Both the position numbers and the translations under genes were made by a program. Shown one piece after another: positions 23,894-31,580 of a stretch of DNA of 35,464 nucleotides. Location of the stretch: NCBI GenBank assembly GCA_002381565.1, contig DFWZ01000002.1:17216-52679 (forward strand). The letters are read 5' to 3'. The notes below the pieces were generated by a model. That model was not told the DNA's origin. It saw nothing but the letters and a program-made list of their open reading frames with translations, and ran no database searches. This stretch comes from Gallionella sp. UBA4121 (GTDB lineage: Bacteria; Pseudomonadota; Gammaproteobacteria; Burkholderiales; Gallionellaceae). How positions within the stretch are numbered: the stretch's first letter is position 1; each line of letters begins with the position of its first letter.

Positions 23894-25414
23894 TTACGCT
23901 GACGGAGGTTCGTTTGTCGCAAACTCCAGTGCATCGTCCAGCACATTCATTAATTCATTGATCTTGATGGGCTTGGTGAGATAGCGGAAGAATCCCGCCG
24001 CAAGTCCAGTCTCAATATCGCGGGGCATGGCATTCGCACTGAGGGCAATGATGGGGATGTGCGCCGTTGCCGGGTCTTTGCGCAGGATGCTCATGGCCTC
24101 GATCCCGCTGATGCCGGGCAGATTGATATCCATCAGGATAACATCCGGGAGATGGGAGCGCGCAAGCGCTACGCCGAGATTGCCGTCGTGCGCGCTCAGC
24201 ATGCGCAGATGGTGGCGCCCCTCAATTATGTGCTCGACCAGCATCAGGTTGGCCGGATTGTCTTCCACGTAGAGCAAGGTGTGCAGTGTCGCAGTTTCCC
24301 GGGCCTGCGGCGCAAGTTCTGCCAACATGCTTTTTCCAACTGCAAGTTGTGGCGTAACGTCTCTGTTCAGTTCGATCCAGAATTCGCTGCCCGCGCCGAC
24401 GGTGCTTTCCACGCCGATTTCACCCCCCATCAGCTCGACCAGTTGCCGGGTTATCACCAGGCCGATGCCCGTCCCTTCCTCGGTACCGGCCTCCTGTCCG
24501 AGACGATTGAACGGCTGAAATAACTGCGCCAGATTTTCCGGGGACAATCCCGAACCGCTGTCCTTGATGCTGATGCGTATGCGTTCCGGGCTTGCTGTGC
24601 ACTCCACAGCGACCGTTCCGTGCGCGCGATTGTATTTGATCGCATTGGATAACAGGTTGATCAGGATCTGTTTTACACGGATTCGATCGGCACGGACAAA
24701 ATAAGGAATGTCAAATTGGGGGAAAGTCAGCTTGATGTCACGCCGTTGCGCCTGCTGTTCGATCATGTTCTGGCATTCGCGTGTGACTTCGGCCAACGAA
24801 ACCGATTCCTCCAGCAGCTGCCCCTTGCCGGACTCGATCACTGTCAGATCGAGTATCTCGTTTATCAACCCCAGCAGATACCATCCCGCCTTGGTAATCT
24901 GTTGCAGCCTGAGAGTCTGCTTGGCCGTTGGCGGCGGTGAACCTGCTTCCAGCAACTGGGCGAAGCCTAAGATGGCATTAAGCGGGGTGCGCAACTCATG
25001 GCTCATGCGGGATAAGAAATCCGATTTCGCCAGGTTGGCTTTTTCTGCCACGGCCTTGGCGTACTCTAATTGTGTTTGGGTAGCCTGGAGTTGTTCAGCC
25101 AGTTTTTGCGCATCAACTGTAGCGATGACCAGGCGTGCGTTCGCTTGCTGCAACATGATCATGTGATCGTCGGACGTTGTCTGTATTGTCTTTGCTGCAC
25201 GAATTTCCCGCTCGAGCGTGTCGGCTATTCCTTCGCGCAGCTGAACAGCGCCTTCACGCAACAGCACGGCATCTTCTCGTGCAGCGACCAATTTCTCGCG
25301 GATCAGAAGGTCGGCTTCATCATCAATGACAGCGCTTCCCCTGCGTGTGCTATTTTTTTCGGGGACAGCGGGCAGCCTGTCTTGCCCGGGCACACGCTTT
25401 TCGTCTGTGTTCAT
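23894..25414 (-). CDS. Hybrid histidine kinase with C-terminal receiver, cytosolic
   Basis: Two-component sensor kinase of 506 aa without membrane segments. The N-terminal region (about 35-130) is a charged coiled coil rich in LREG/REKL repeats. The DHp domain has H139 in RMSHELRTPLN. The ATPase domain shows N253/N257 (N box), D285-SGSG (G1) and GTGIGL 314-319 (G2). The receiver domain has phospho-acceptor D429 in LMDINLP and the KP lysine in YLTKPIKI. The start at 25414 lies 17 bp after the KaiC-like gene stops. The sensory input is unknown; with no PAS, GAF or transmembrane region, it probably senses through the coiled coil or through the ATPase encoded just upstream (inference). Confidence 0.92.
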   Translation of the reverse strand: MNTDEKRVPGQDRLPAVPEKNSTRRGSAVIDDEADLLIREKLVAAREDAVLLREGAVQLREGIADTLEREIRAAKTIQTTSDDHMIMLQQANARLVIATVDAQKLAEQLQATQTQLEYAKAVAEKANLAKSDFLSRMSHELRTPLNAILGFAQLLEAGSPPPTAKQTLRLQQITKAGWYLLGLINEILDLTVIESGKGQLLEESVSLAEVTRECQNMIEQQAQRRDIKLTFPQFDIPYFVRADRIRVKQILINLLSNAIKYNRAHGTVAVECTASPERIRISIKDSGSGLSPENLAQLFQPFNRLGQEAGTEEGTGIGLVITRQLVELMGGEIGVESTVGAGSEFWIELNRDVTPQLAVGKSMLAELAPQARETATLHTLLYVEDNPANLMLVEHIIEGRHHLRMLSAHDGNLGVALARSHLPDVILMDINLPGISGIEAMSILRKDPATAHIPIIALSANAMPRDIETGLAAGFFRYLTKPIKINELMNVLDDALEFATNEPPSA

Positions 25415-25431
25415 TTATCTGGTCGTTCTGC

Positions 25432-26892
25432 CTACGGACTGACAGTGGGTCGCCCCGACATGATTCCGGCATACTCAGATAAGACCTCGCCAATAATGAT
25501 GCCTTTATCTGTAATGTCAAATAAACGAATGTCCTTGCTGTGCTCGCTGCCACGGATTTTAACCACCGAGAAGACGCGTTTGAATTGGCCCATGATTTCG
25601 ACATAACGCTGCACAATAATTGCATCAGCGAGAAAAGCGCTTCCAAACGGACTGAAGCGCAAATCGGTGTAGCGGTCTTCCAGTTCCGAGGTCATTAATA
25701 TGGTTACGCCCATGCCTGTCAGCTCGGCTATCATCCTGTACAGCGACCCACGAAAATCTTCGCTGAACTCGGGTGCCAGTGCCAGTTCGAATCCGGACAG
25801 CGAGTCAATGACGACGCGCTTTGCCTGCATTCGATTAATCATGGCGATCAGATCATGCAAGGTTTCATCAATCGATAAATCCAGGGAACGCGTGTCGATC
25901 ACCCCGACTTGTCCGGCCTTGATCAGTATTTGCAGCTTGTTATTCAGCAGTTGGCTGGGGCTCTTCTCAAATGCTGCAATCACACCGGGTTCGCCTCGGC
26001 GGACACCTTCGGCGAGAAATTCCGTCGCCAATATGGTTTTCCCGGAGCCGGATGGCCCGACCACGAGTAGCGAATATCCAGCCGGCAAGCCGCCACCCAG
26101 CATTTCGTCCAGACCCGGCACACCCATCGGAACGCGTTGCTCCCCAGTGGATGCCTTGATTGCAGACACAGCTGCTACATCATGTTTGATAATCGCACGC
26201 GGGAAAACCTGAAATCCTTCATCGCTAATACGGAACGTATGCAAACCGGGTACCTGGGCCTGACCACGCATTTTGACCACTTGTATCTTGCGCACCGTTG
26301 AATTGCGCTGCAAGTTTTGCGAAAGCCACAGGATGCCATCCGCCACTGTAAAAACGGGGCTGGACTCCGATTCCGGCGTCAAATATTCGCCGATTAAAAA
26401 TGTGGTTGCCTGCCAGTTTGTCATTTGCATGCCCAGTTGCTGCACGAAATGTTGCAACTCGGAAGCCCCCTGTTTCATATGCTTCGCTGATTGCACGACG
26501 GATCGAAACGAGTCAACAAAGACAAGACTGGGCGCATAGTTTTTTACTTCTTCGGCTATACGTGACAATACGCGGTCAAAATTCCCCTCCATGAGGTCGG
26601 CGGACAGGTTGACGTAGCGGATCGATTCATTGATTTTATCGATATCAAAGAATGGAAATTGCTGTTGATAACGGAGCATCTTCAAAGCAGGTTCACCGAG
26701 TACCGTGAAGAACAGTGCCCGATTATTCGGGTTGGCCTGTGAGAACATGATCTGGTGAGCGAGCGTTGTTTTTCCGCTTCCCGGCGTGCCTGCAATCAGG
26801 TTAAACGAGAACTCCGGAATGCCTCCGCCCAACAGGCTGTCCAGACCCGGTACGCCAGTTGGAAGACGACGTATGCTTATCTTGTTACTCAT
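25432..26892 (-). CDS. KaiC-family double-domain RecA-like ATPase
   Basis: Two RecA/RAD55-type ATPase domains in 486 aa. Domain 1 has Walker A G35-TPGSG-K41-T and domain 2 G279-PSGSG-K285-T. Each begins with the KaiC-type TGVPGLDSLLGGG / MGVPGLDEMLGGG block. The end resembles KaiC (YVEIMGQFKRVFSVVKIRGSEHSKDI). The paired catalytic glutamates of KaiC appear as GE (66-67) in domain 1 and EK (309-310) in domain 2. By eye, A419-F420 occupy the place of the KaiC phosphosites S431-T432. No kaiA or kaiB is present. The start ATG at 26892 has AAGGAG at good spacing; a longer frame upstream is rejected. Its first 8 bases overlap the preceding gene. A signalling ATPase partnered with the kinase is likelier than a clock. 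Confidence 0.88.
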   Translation of the reverse strand: MSNKISIRRLPTGVPGLDSLLGGGIPEFSFNLIAGTPGSGKTTLAHQIMFSQANPNNRALFFTVLGEPALKMLRYQQQFPFFDIDKINESIRYVNLSADLMEGNFDRVLSRIAEEVKNYAPSLVFVDSFRSVVQSAKHMKQGASELQHFVQQLGMQMTNWQATTFLIGEYLTPESESSPVFTVADGILWLSQNLQRNSTVRKIQVVKMRGQAQVPGLHTFRISDEGFQVFPRAIIKHDVAAVSAIKASTGEQRVPMGVPGLDEMLGGGLPAGYSLLVVGPSGSGKTILATEFLAEGVRRGEPGVIAAFEKSPSQLLNNKLQILIKAGQVGVIDTRSLDLSIDETLHDLIAMINRMQAKRVVIDSLSGFELALAPEFSEDFRGSLYRMIAELTGMGVTILMTSELEDRYTDLRFSPFGSAFLADAIIVQRYVEIMGQFKRVFSVVKIRGSEHSKDIRLFDITDKGIIIGEVLSEYAGIMSGRPTVSP

Positions 26893-27397
26893 TTTTGAAC
26901 TCCTTCGGGTGCGCGGGCAAAAGTTTTTCGTCGCCGGCTCTGTCTGAAGCGTCATTCGGGTGCCAGGCCAAAAGTCCTTCGGAGCCCCAAGCCAAACGCA
27001 AAATACTGGTTGTTAACTGCTCGCCAATTAACGAGGCTAAAATGTCGGTAAAAGTGATCAGCAGCAGACGGTTTGCTTCGCCGGCTTGCGCTGGCGTATG
27101 TCCTTCAAGGCTCGTTTTTAATCCCGCGAACGGCTGATCCGCCTGTGGTGGCAGTGCGCCGGCCGCGAGCCAGGGAATGGTTGACCGGGTAAGAAATACA
27201 CTACGCGCGTAAAGTGAATTGAAACCACCTTCACCGACGATCGCAATGATTTGAGTCGCCATCTGCTCCCATAAATTAATCGCGGCATCCGCAACTTTTT
27301 CAGTGTGTTGTGCCATGAGACTATTAATTATCTGGTGTCGCAGCAAATCTCTAGTTTCCATAGGAAAAATATCAATAATCAGTCGACATAACGACAT
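26885..27397 (-). CDS. Uncharacterised 170-aa protein encoded with KaiC-like ATPase
   Basis: I do not recognise this family. The product is largely helical and soluble by eye, with MAQHTEKVADAAINLWEQMA and IIAIVGEGGFNSLYARSVFLT as its most structured segments, an Ala/Pro-rich middle (about 98-120), a hydrophobic helix near LLLITFTDILASLIGEQLTT and a charged tail. It has no obvious catalytic motif, transmembrane span or DNA-binding helix. It overlaps the KaiC-like gene by 8 bp (ATGAGTAA), so expression is coupled. The SD of the ATPase lies within its last codons. ATGs at 27397 and 27361 are both possible starts; neither has an SD. A regulator or adaptor of the ATPase/kinase pair is inferred from context only. 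Confidence 0.75.
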   Translation of the reverse strand: MSLCRLIIDIFPMETRDLLRHQIINSLMAQHTEKVADAAINLWEQMATQIIAIVGEGGFNSLYARSVFLTRSTIPWLAAGALPPQADQPFAGLKTSLEGHTPAQAGEANRLLLITFTDILASLIGEQLTTSILRLAWGSEGLLAWHPNDASDRAGDEKLLPAHPKEFKNE

Positions 27398-27474
27398 TGG
27401 TGGAATGCGGCAGGTTTCAATCTGGCATCAGTATATGGCATTAGCATAGCCATCGCGACATATATATCAGCGTC

Positions 27475-27511
27475 AAAAAACGGGCGGCTTTAGTGGGTCC
27501 TGGGCGCCGCC
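27475..27511 (-). terminator. Probable intrinsic terminator after EamA gene
   Basis: On the minus strand GGCGGC (27506-27511) pairs with GCCGCC (27483-27488) across a 17-nt loop. Two bases and six T residues (27475-27480) follow. It lies between the EamA gene and the KaiC-like operon and would insulate the latter. The long loop lowers confidence. Confidence 0.5.
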
Positions 27512-27569
27512 AGAAAACAGTTATTGCTTTGTGAAACTTCATCAGTGACCGGTTCTGGTATATAGATAT

Positions 27570-27629
27570 GTCAGGTTGCTGGAGGATGAAGTGCTGGTGG
27601 AGGATGTACGGGTAACCATTAAAGGCAGC
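27570..27629 (+). repeat. Repeat B, copy 2 (possible recombinase gene remnant)
   Basis: This copy keeps an open frame reading RLLEDEVLVEDVRVTIKGS and ends at a TAG near 27655. It resembles the C-terminal tail of some serine recombinases as I remember them, but no catalytic region is present. With copy 1 at 23625 it flanks the KaiC-like/kinase operon. Confidence 0.55.
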
Positions 27630-27652
27630 GTTTCAAAAAGTCTATTGATTCG

Positions 27653-28534
27653 CTAGCGCGCTGCCTTGACAACCAGGCTAACCCCCAGGGCCGTCAGTGC
27701 GGTGCCCGCCAGCGTCACTGGTGTGATGGGCTCGGAGAACAGCACCCAGGCCATTACCGCCGTGGTGGGAGGAACAAGGTATAAAAGGCTGGTCACGGCG
27801 GTCGCAGCGCCACGATGGATCAGCATGTACAGGAGCGAACTCGCACCCAGGGTCAGCACAAGCACCGACCATGCCATTGCACCTGCGAACTCGGCATTCC
27901 AGCGTATGGACTCAGCTTCGAGCAGCGCCATCGGCAGTGTGACAAGCAGGGCGGCTAAGAGCTGCACCGTATTTGCGCTGCGCACATCGCAAGGTGTCAC
28001 AAATCGTTTCTGGTACAGCGTCCCGGTCGTGATGCAAAAAAGTGCGAAGATGGCCAAAGAAAGGTTGAATGCATCGGCTTCACCGCCTGCGCCAAGCTTT
28101 CGCGACACCACCAGCACCAGCCCTGCAAAACCCAGCACCAGTCCGGCCCATTGTCGTCTCGTGACATGGCCGCCTGTGAAAGACAACCAGAAAGCGGTCA
28201 GCACCGGTTGTAAACCTACAATCAGCGCAATGAGTCCTGAGCCCATGCCGGCCTTGACAGCGGCCCATACGCCGCCCAGATAGCCTCCGTGCATCAGCAG
28301 GCCAGTGACGGACAGATGCAGCCACTGTATACGCGTACTCGGCCATGAGATGCCGGCCAGCATGATCCAGAGAAGCAAACAGAGAATAGAAAAGCTGTAG
28401 CGCAACGCCAGAAACGTCATGGGCGGAGCAAGTGGCATGCCATAACGTGCCACGATGAAGCCCGTGCTCCAGAGCAGCACAAACACCAGCGGCATCGCCC
28501 GGATCAGCATAGCGCCACCGGCACGCTCATTCAT
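27653..28534 (-). CDS. EamA/DMT family transporter
   Basis: Inner-membrane carrier of the drug/metabolite transporter superfamily, 293 aa with about ten membrane helices in two EamA repeats (about 8-140 and 150-290). Typical segments are VLLWSTGFIVARYG near the start, the GLVLGFAGLVLVVSRKL repeat end and VPPTTAVMAWVLFSEPITPVTLAGTALTALGV. Substrates in the family include amino acids and other metabolites; none can be assigned here. ATG at 28534 is used; an ATG nine codons in is an alternative. The start overlaps the stop of a 51-codon frame (ATGA). A likely terminator lies about 140 bp downstream. Confidence 0.88.
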   Translation of the reverse strand: MNERAGGAMLIRAMPLVFVLLWSTGFIVARYGMPLAPPMTFLALRYSFSILCLLLWIMLAGISWPSTRIQWLHLSVTGLLMHGGYLGGVWAAVKAGMGSGLIALIVGLQPVLTAFWLSFTGGHVTRRQWAGLVLGFAGLVLVVSRKLGAGGEADAFNLSLAIFALFCITTGTLYQKRFVTPCDVRSANTVQLLAALLVTLPMALLEAESIRWNAEFAGAMAWSVLVLTLGASSLLYMLIHRGAATAVTSLLYLVPPTTAVMAWVLFSEPITPVTLAGTALTALGVSLVVKAAR

Positions 28535-28686
28535 CTGGCAGGCAGAACATCAAATCGTTCATTGGCAATAATCGCATCATATTCATGACCTGATACCTCG
28601 CGGTTACCGGCCAGTACTATCAGCGATAGAAATTGATTGAGTGGATACCGCTCATGCGAATGGCTGCCTGATGATATTCGCGGCAT
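28531..28686 (-). CDS. Possible small ORF (51 aa) coupled to the EamA gene
   Basis: An ATG-initiated frame of 51 codons ends in TGA overlapping the EamA start codon by four bases, the same coupling seen elsewhere in this window. The peptide has a believable composition, with QFLSLIVLAGNREVSGHEYD as its central part and ERFDVLPAR at the end. No family was recognised and no SD precedes it. It could instead be the decayed 3' end of a longer lost gene, or chance. Confidence 0.3.
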   Translation of the reverse strand: MPRISSGSHSHERYPLNQFLSLIVLAGNREVSGHEYDAIIANERFDVLPAR

Positions 28687-28760
28687 TATATACAACAGGG
28701 CGTTAACGGTAGCGGCAGTTTTCTGCCATTTTATTTAACTTGTTGGTTTTGCTGTGTGAT

Positions 28761-28837
28761 TGGTGCGCCCGGCGGGATTCGAACCCACCACCCTTGGCTT
28801 CGGAAACCAATACTCTATCCAAATGAGCTACGGGCGC
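28761..28837 (-). tRNA. tRNA-Arg (anticodon CCG)
   Basis: On the minus strand a full cloverleaf of 77 nt folds: acceptor GCGCCCG/CGGGCGC, D-arm GCTC...GAGT, anticodon stem TTGGT/GCCAA around TTCCGAA (anticodon CCG, reading CGG) and T-arm with GGTTCGAATCC. CCA is encoded at the 3' end (28761-28763). It stands alone between the EamA gene and the CoA-binding protein gene. Confidence 0.96.
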
Positions 28838-29018
28838 GTATGTTGGAAAATGCAGTTTTTAAAGTCATGCCGGATAAAAAATCTGTCAGACACCCTCAAA
28901 AAGCGAACGCAGCATAGCGGTTTTTGGTAATTTCGTCCACAACGGCTGTTTGAATGTGGCGTCAAGCTCGTACAAAAGTGCTATCTTTACATCTTTCCAA
29001 TGCCATGTTTACCACTTA

Positions 29019-29441
29019 ATGTTTATCAACCCGGATACAGATGCAATACGGCAGTTGCTAAAACAGATACACACCGTGGCGGTGGTAGGTTTGTCGCCAA
29101 ATGAATCGCGTCCCAGTTTTCGGGTGGCGCGCGGCTTGCAAAGCATGGGTTATCGCATCATCCCTGTGCGGCCTATGGTATCCGAGGTGCTGGGCGAGCA
29201 GGCTTACCCCGATTTGGGAAGTCTGCTTGAAGTGCCGGACATCGTGGATGTATTCCGTGCCGCCGAGCATGTTCCCGCCATCGTGGATGACTGCATCAGG
29301 CTGGGTGTCAGGCGTCTCTGGCTGCAAGAAGGTATTATCAACGAGGCGGCAGCGATACGCGCCACGGATGCCGGTATCACCGTGGTCATGGATCGCTGCC
29401 TGTGGCGCGACTGCATTCAGCTTCGCGATCGCATGTCATGA
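29019..29441 (+). CDS. CoA-binding domain protein (YccU-like)
   Basis: A 140-aa single-domain protein with the Rossmann-like CoA-binding fold of succinyl-CoA synthetase alpha. The nucleotide loop is VAVVGLSPNESRPSF (20-34), followed by GYRIIPVRP and LWLQEGIINEAA. The family (COG1832, E. coli YccU) binds CoA; its physiological role is not established. The start MFINPDTD at 29019 is preferred over an ATG 23 codons upstream whose extension has no family resemblance. The stop overlaps the tag start by four bases. Confidence 0.88.
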   Translation: MFINPDTDAIRQLLKQIHTVAVVGLSPNESRPSFRVARGLQSMGYRIIPVRPMVSEVLGEQAYPDLGSLLEVPDIVDVFRAAEHVPAIVDDCIRLGVRRLWLQEGIINEAAAIRATDAGITVVMDRCLWRDCIQLRDRMS

Positions 29442-30031
29442 ATCAGCAGCGTTGCGCATGGGTGGGCAACGACGCCTTATACCGGCGCTATCACGATACC
29501 GAATGGGGTATGCCGGTGTTTGATGACCAGCGTTTGTTCGAGTTTCTGATTCTGGAAGGCGCGCAGGCCGGTTTGAGTTGGATTACCATACTGAAGAAAC
29601 GCCAAAACTATCGTGCCGCTTTCGATAATTTCGACGCTGCACGCATTGCGGCTTACGACACGAATAAAATAGAATCACTGTTGCTAAATCCCGGTATTGT
29701 GCGGAACCGCCTCAAGGTGAATTCGGCGATCTGCAACGCGCGAAGCTGTCTTGAAGTGCAAAGTGAGTTTGGCAGTTTCGCCAGGTTTATCTGGCAGTTT
29801 GTTGGCGGGCAGCCGAAGCAAAACGCATGGAAGAGCCTGACTGACGTGCCTGCGAGTACGCCAGAGTCGGATGCGATGAGCCGAGAATTAAAGCTGCGCG
29901 GATTTAAGTTTGTCGGGACGACGATTTGCTATGCCCTGATGCAGGCGACCGGCATGGTCAACGACCACACTACAGATTGTTTCCGGCATGAAGAAGTTAA
30001 ATTTTTATGTCCCACTGTTCCAGCGTATTGA
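29438..30031 (+). CDS. tag: DNA-3-methyladenine glycosylase I
   Basis: Excises 3-methyladenine from alkylated DNA. The 197-aa product follows E. coli Tag throughout: RCAWVGNDALYRRYHDTEWG, LEGAQAGLSWITILKKR and RGFKFVGTTICYALMQATGMVNDH. Zinc ligands C6, H19, H177 and C181 are present, and E40 occupies the place of E. coli E38. The ATG at 29438 overlaps the preceding stop (ATGA). The end runs into the dapF leader; dapF starts 31 bp later. Its place with a CoA-binding protein and dapF looks like convenience co-transcription. Confidence 0.95.
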   Translation: MNQQRCAWVGNDALYRRYHDTEWGMPVFDDQRLFEFLILEGAQAGLSWITILKKRQNYRAAFDNFDAARIAAYDTNKIESLLLNPGIVRNRLKVNSAICNARSCLEVQSEFGSFARFIWQFVGGQPKQNAWKSLTDVPASTPESDAMSRELKLRGFKFVGTTICYALMQATGMVNDHTTDCFRHEEVKFLCPTVPAY

Positions 30032-30062
30032 CTGGATTAATATCAACAGGAATCATCAGGTT

Positions 30063-30893
30063 ATGCTGTTAAAATTTACCAAAATGCATGGTGCCGGCAA
30101 CGACTTTGTGGTGTTGGACGGGGTTCGTCAGCATGTCTCATTAAGCACGGAGCAGTTGCGCATGCTGGCTGACCGGCATTTCGGCGTGGGCTGCGATCAG
30201 ATATTGCTGGTTGAAAAAGCCCATGACTCAAGCGCCGATTTCCGTTACCGTATTTTCAATGCCGATGGCGGCGAAGTGGAGCAATGCGGCAATGGCGCGC
30301 GCTGTTTCGTGCGTTTCGTGCATGAGCAGAAGTTGACTGCCAAGTCTGAAATCGTGGTTGAAACGCATGGCGGCCTGATCCGTCCGCGTCTGGAAGAAGA
30401 CGGGCGGGTGACGGTAAATATGGGCGCCCCAGTTTTTGCTCCGGATCGGCTGCCATTCACCGACGGTACGGGGGGAGTAAGTGAGCCGCTTATCGTGGCC
30501 GGTGAAACGCTGATGATCAGTGCGGTATCCATGGGAAATCCGCATGTGGTTCAAGTCGTCGATGATGTTGAATCGGCGGCCGTGGAAAAAATCGGTCCGA
30601 TGATAGAGCGACACCCGCGTTTTCCGAAACGGGTCAATGTCGGCTTCATGCAGGTCAAGGACAGGCAGCATGTGCGTCTGCGCGTGTATGAGCGGGGCTC
30701 GGGCGAGACGCTGTCTTGCGGGACGGGAGCCTGTGCCGCGGTGGTGGCCGGTATCCGGCGCGGCTTGCTCGACAGCCCGGTGACCGTTGCCACGCACGGC
30801 GGAACCCTGAGTATCGCCTGGGGTGGCGAAGATGCGCCGGTATTGATGACAGGGCCTGCAATCAGTGTATTTTCGGGCGAAATTAATTTATAA
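30063..30893 (+). CDS. dapF: Diaminopimelate epimerase
   Basis: Converts LL- to meso-diaminopimelate for lysine and peptidoglycan synthesis. The 276-aa product starts MLLKFTKMHGAGNDFVVLDG, the family signature. The two catalytic cysteines are C75 in EQCGNGARCF and C219 in SCGTGACA. An in-frame ATG 25 codons upstream would overlap tag and is rejected. The order dapF-DUF484-xerC is a conserved proteobacterial arrangement. The stop codon TAAGG supplies the ribosome site for the next gene. Confidence 0.97.
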   Translation: MLLKFTKMHGAGNDFVVLDGVRQHVSLSTEQLRMLADRHFGVGCDQILLVEKAHDSSADFRYRIFNADGGEVEQCGNGARCFVRFVHEQKLTAKSEIVVETHGGLIRPRLEEDGRVTVNMGAPVFAPDRLPFTDGTGGVSEPLIVAGETLMISAVSMGNPHVVQVVDDVESAAVEKIGPMIERHPRFPKRVNVGFMQVKDRQHVRLRVYERGSGETLSCGTGACAAVVAGIRRGLLDSPVTVATHGGTLSIAWGGEDAPVLMTGPAISVFSGEINL

Positions 30894-30903
30894 GGTTATG
30901 AGC

Positions 30904-31530
30904 ATGAAATCAGAAGACGTTGCACATTATTTGCTGAATACGCCGGAATTCTTTGAGGAGCATCTCGAGACGCTGGCGCAAATCAACTTGCCGCATCCGC
31001 ACGGCGGGCGCACGATATCCCTGGGCGAGCGGCAACTGCTCGCCTTGCGCGAAAAAAATAAACTGCTCGAAAAAAGGCTGCATGAACTGGTCGAATTCGC
31101 CAAAGAAAACGACGCGCTGCAACACAAGGTGCATGAATTCACTACCGCATTGTTCGCCGCCCGCGATCTGGCCACCTTGCAGGAGATGATCCCACACCTG
31201 CTGCGCGACATTTTTTCCGTGCCGCATGCCGCATTGCGCCTGTGGCAGATTACACCGCCCAGCATGGAATTGCTGATGTTCACAGATGACCAGCCCAAAC
31301 CGGTCTGCCTGCACCAGGCAGCACACGACACAGGGCACTGGTTCGGCGAAAGCGCAGCGCAACTGCACTCTTTTGCCTACTTGCCATTGCATGCGGGCAG
31401 CGTATCCATCGGCTTGCTGGTGCTTGCCTCCGAGGACAAACAGCGCTTTTATCCCGAGATGGGCACGGTATTCCTGCAACGCATCAGCGAGGCGGTGGGC
31501 AGCGCGCTGCATCCGTATCTCGATCATTAA
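30904..31530 (+). CDS. DUF484 family protein
   Basis: A 208-aa cytosolic protein of the DUF484 (YigA-like) family. The N-terminal helical part (EDVAHYLLNTPEFFEEHLETL) leads to a coiled coil (about 45-80) and a GAF-like domain (about 90-205). No biochemical function is established; location between dapF and xerC is typical. The ATG at 30904 sits eight bases after AAGG; another ATG two codons earlier is too close to that site. Confidence 0.88.
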   Translation: MKSEDVAHYLLNTPEFFEEHLETLAQINLPHPHGGRTISLGERQLLALREKNKLLEKRLHELVEFAKENDALQHKVHEFTTALFAARDLATLQEMIPHLLRDIFSVPHAALRLWQITPPSMELLMFTDDQPKPVCLHQAAHDTGHWFGESAAQLHSFAYLPLHAGSVSIGLLVLASEDKQRFYPEMGTVFLQRISEAVGSALHPYLDH

Positions 31531-31580
31531 TCATGGGTGAGGCCGCCACGCCTGCCGCGGATTCTGTCGAAGGGTCTGGC

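Noticed and set aside
23642..23902. 86-codon plus-strand ORF
   Set aside because: It runs across repeat B copy 1 and repeat A copy 2; the shared part differs from copy A1 mostly at amino-acid-changing positions and it overlaps the kinase stop.
25432..26892. A circadian clock protein reading of the KaiC-like gene
   Set aside because: No kaiA/kaiB neighbours and no Ser-Thr pair at the phosphosite position; only the ATPase family can be supported.
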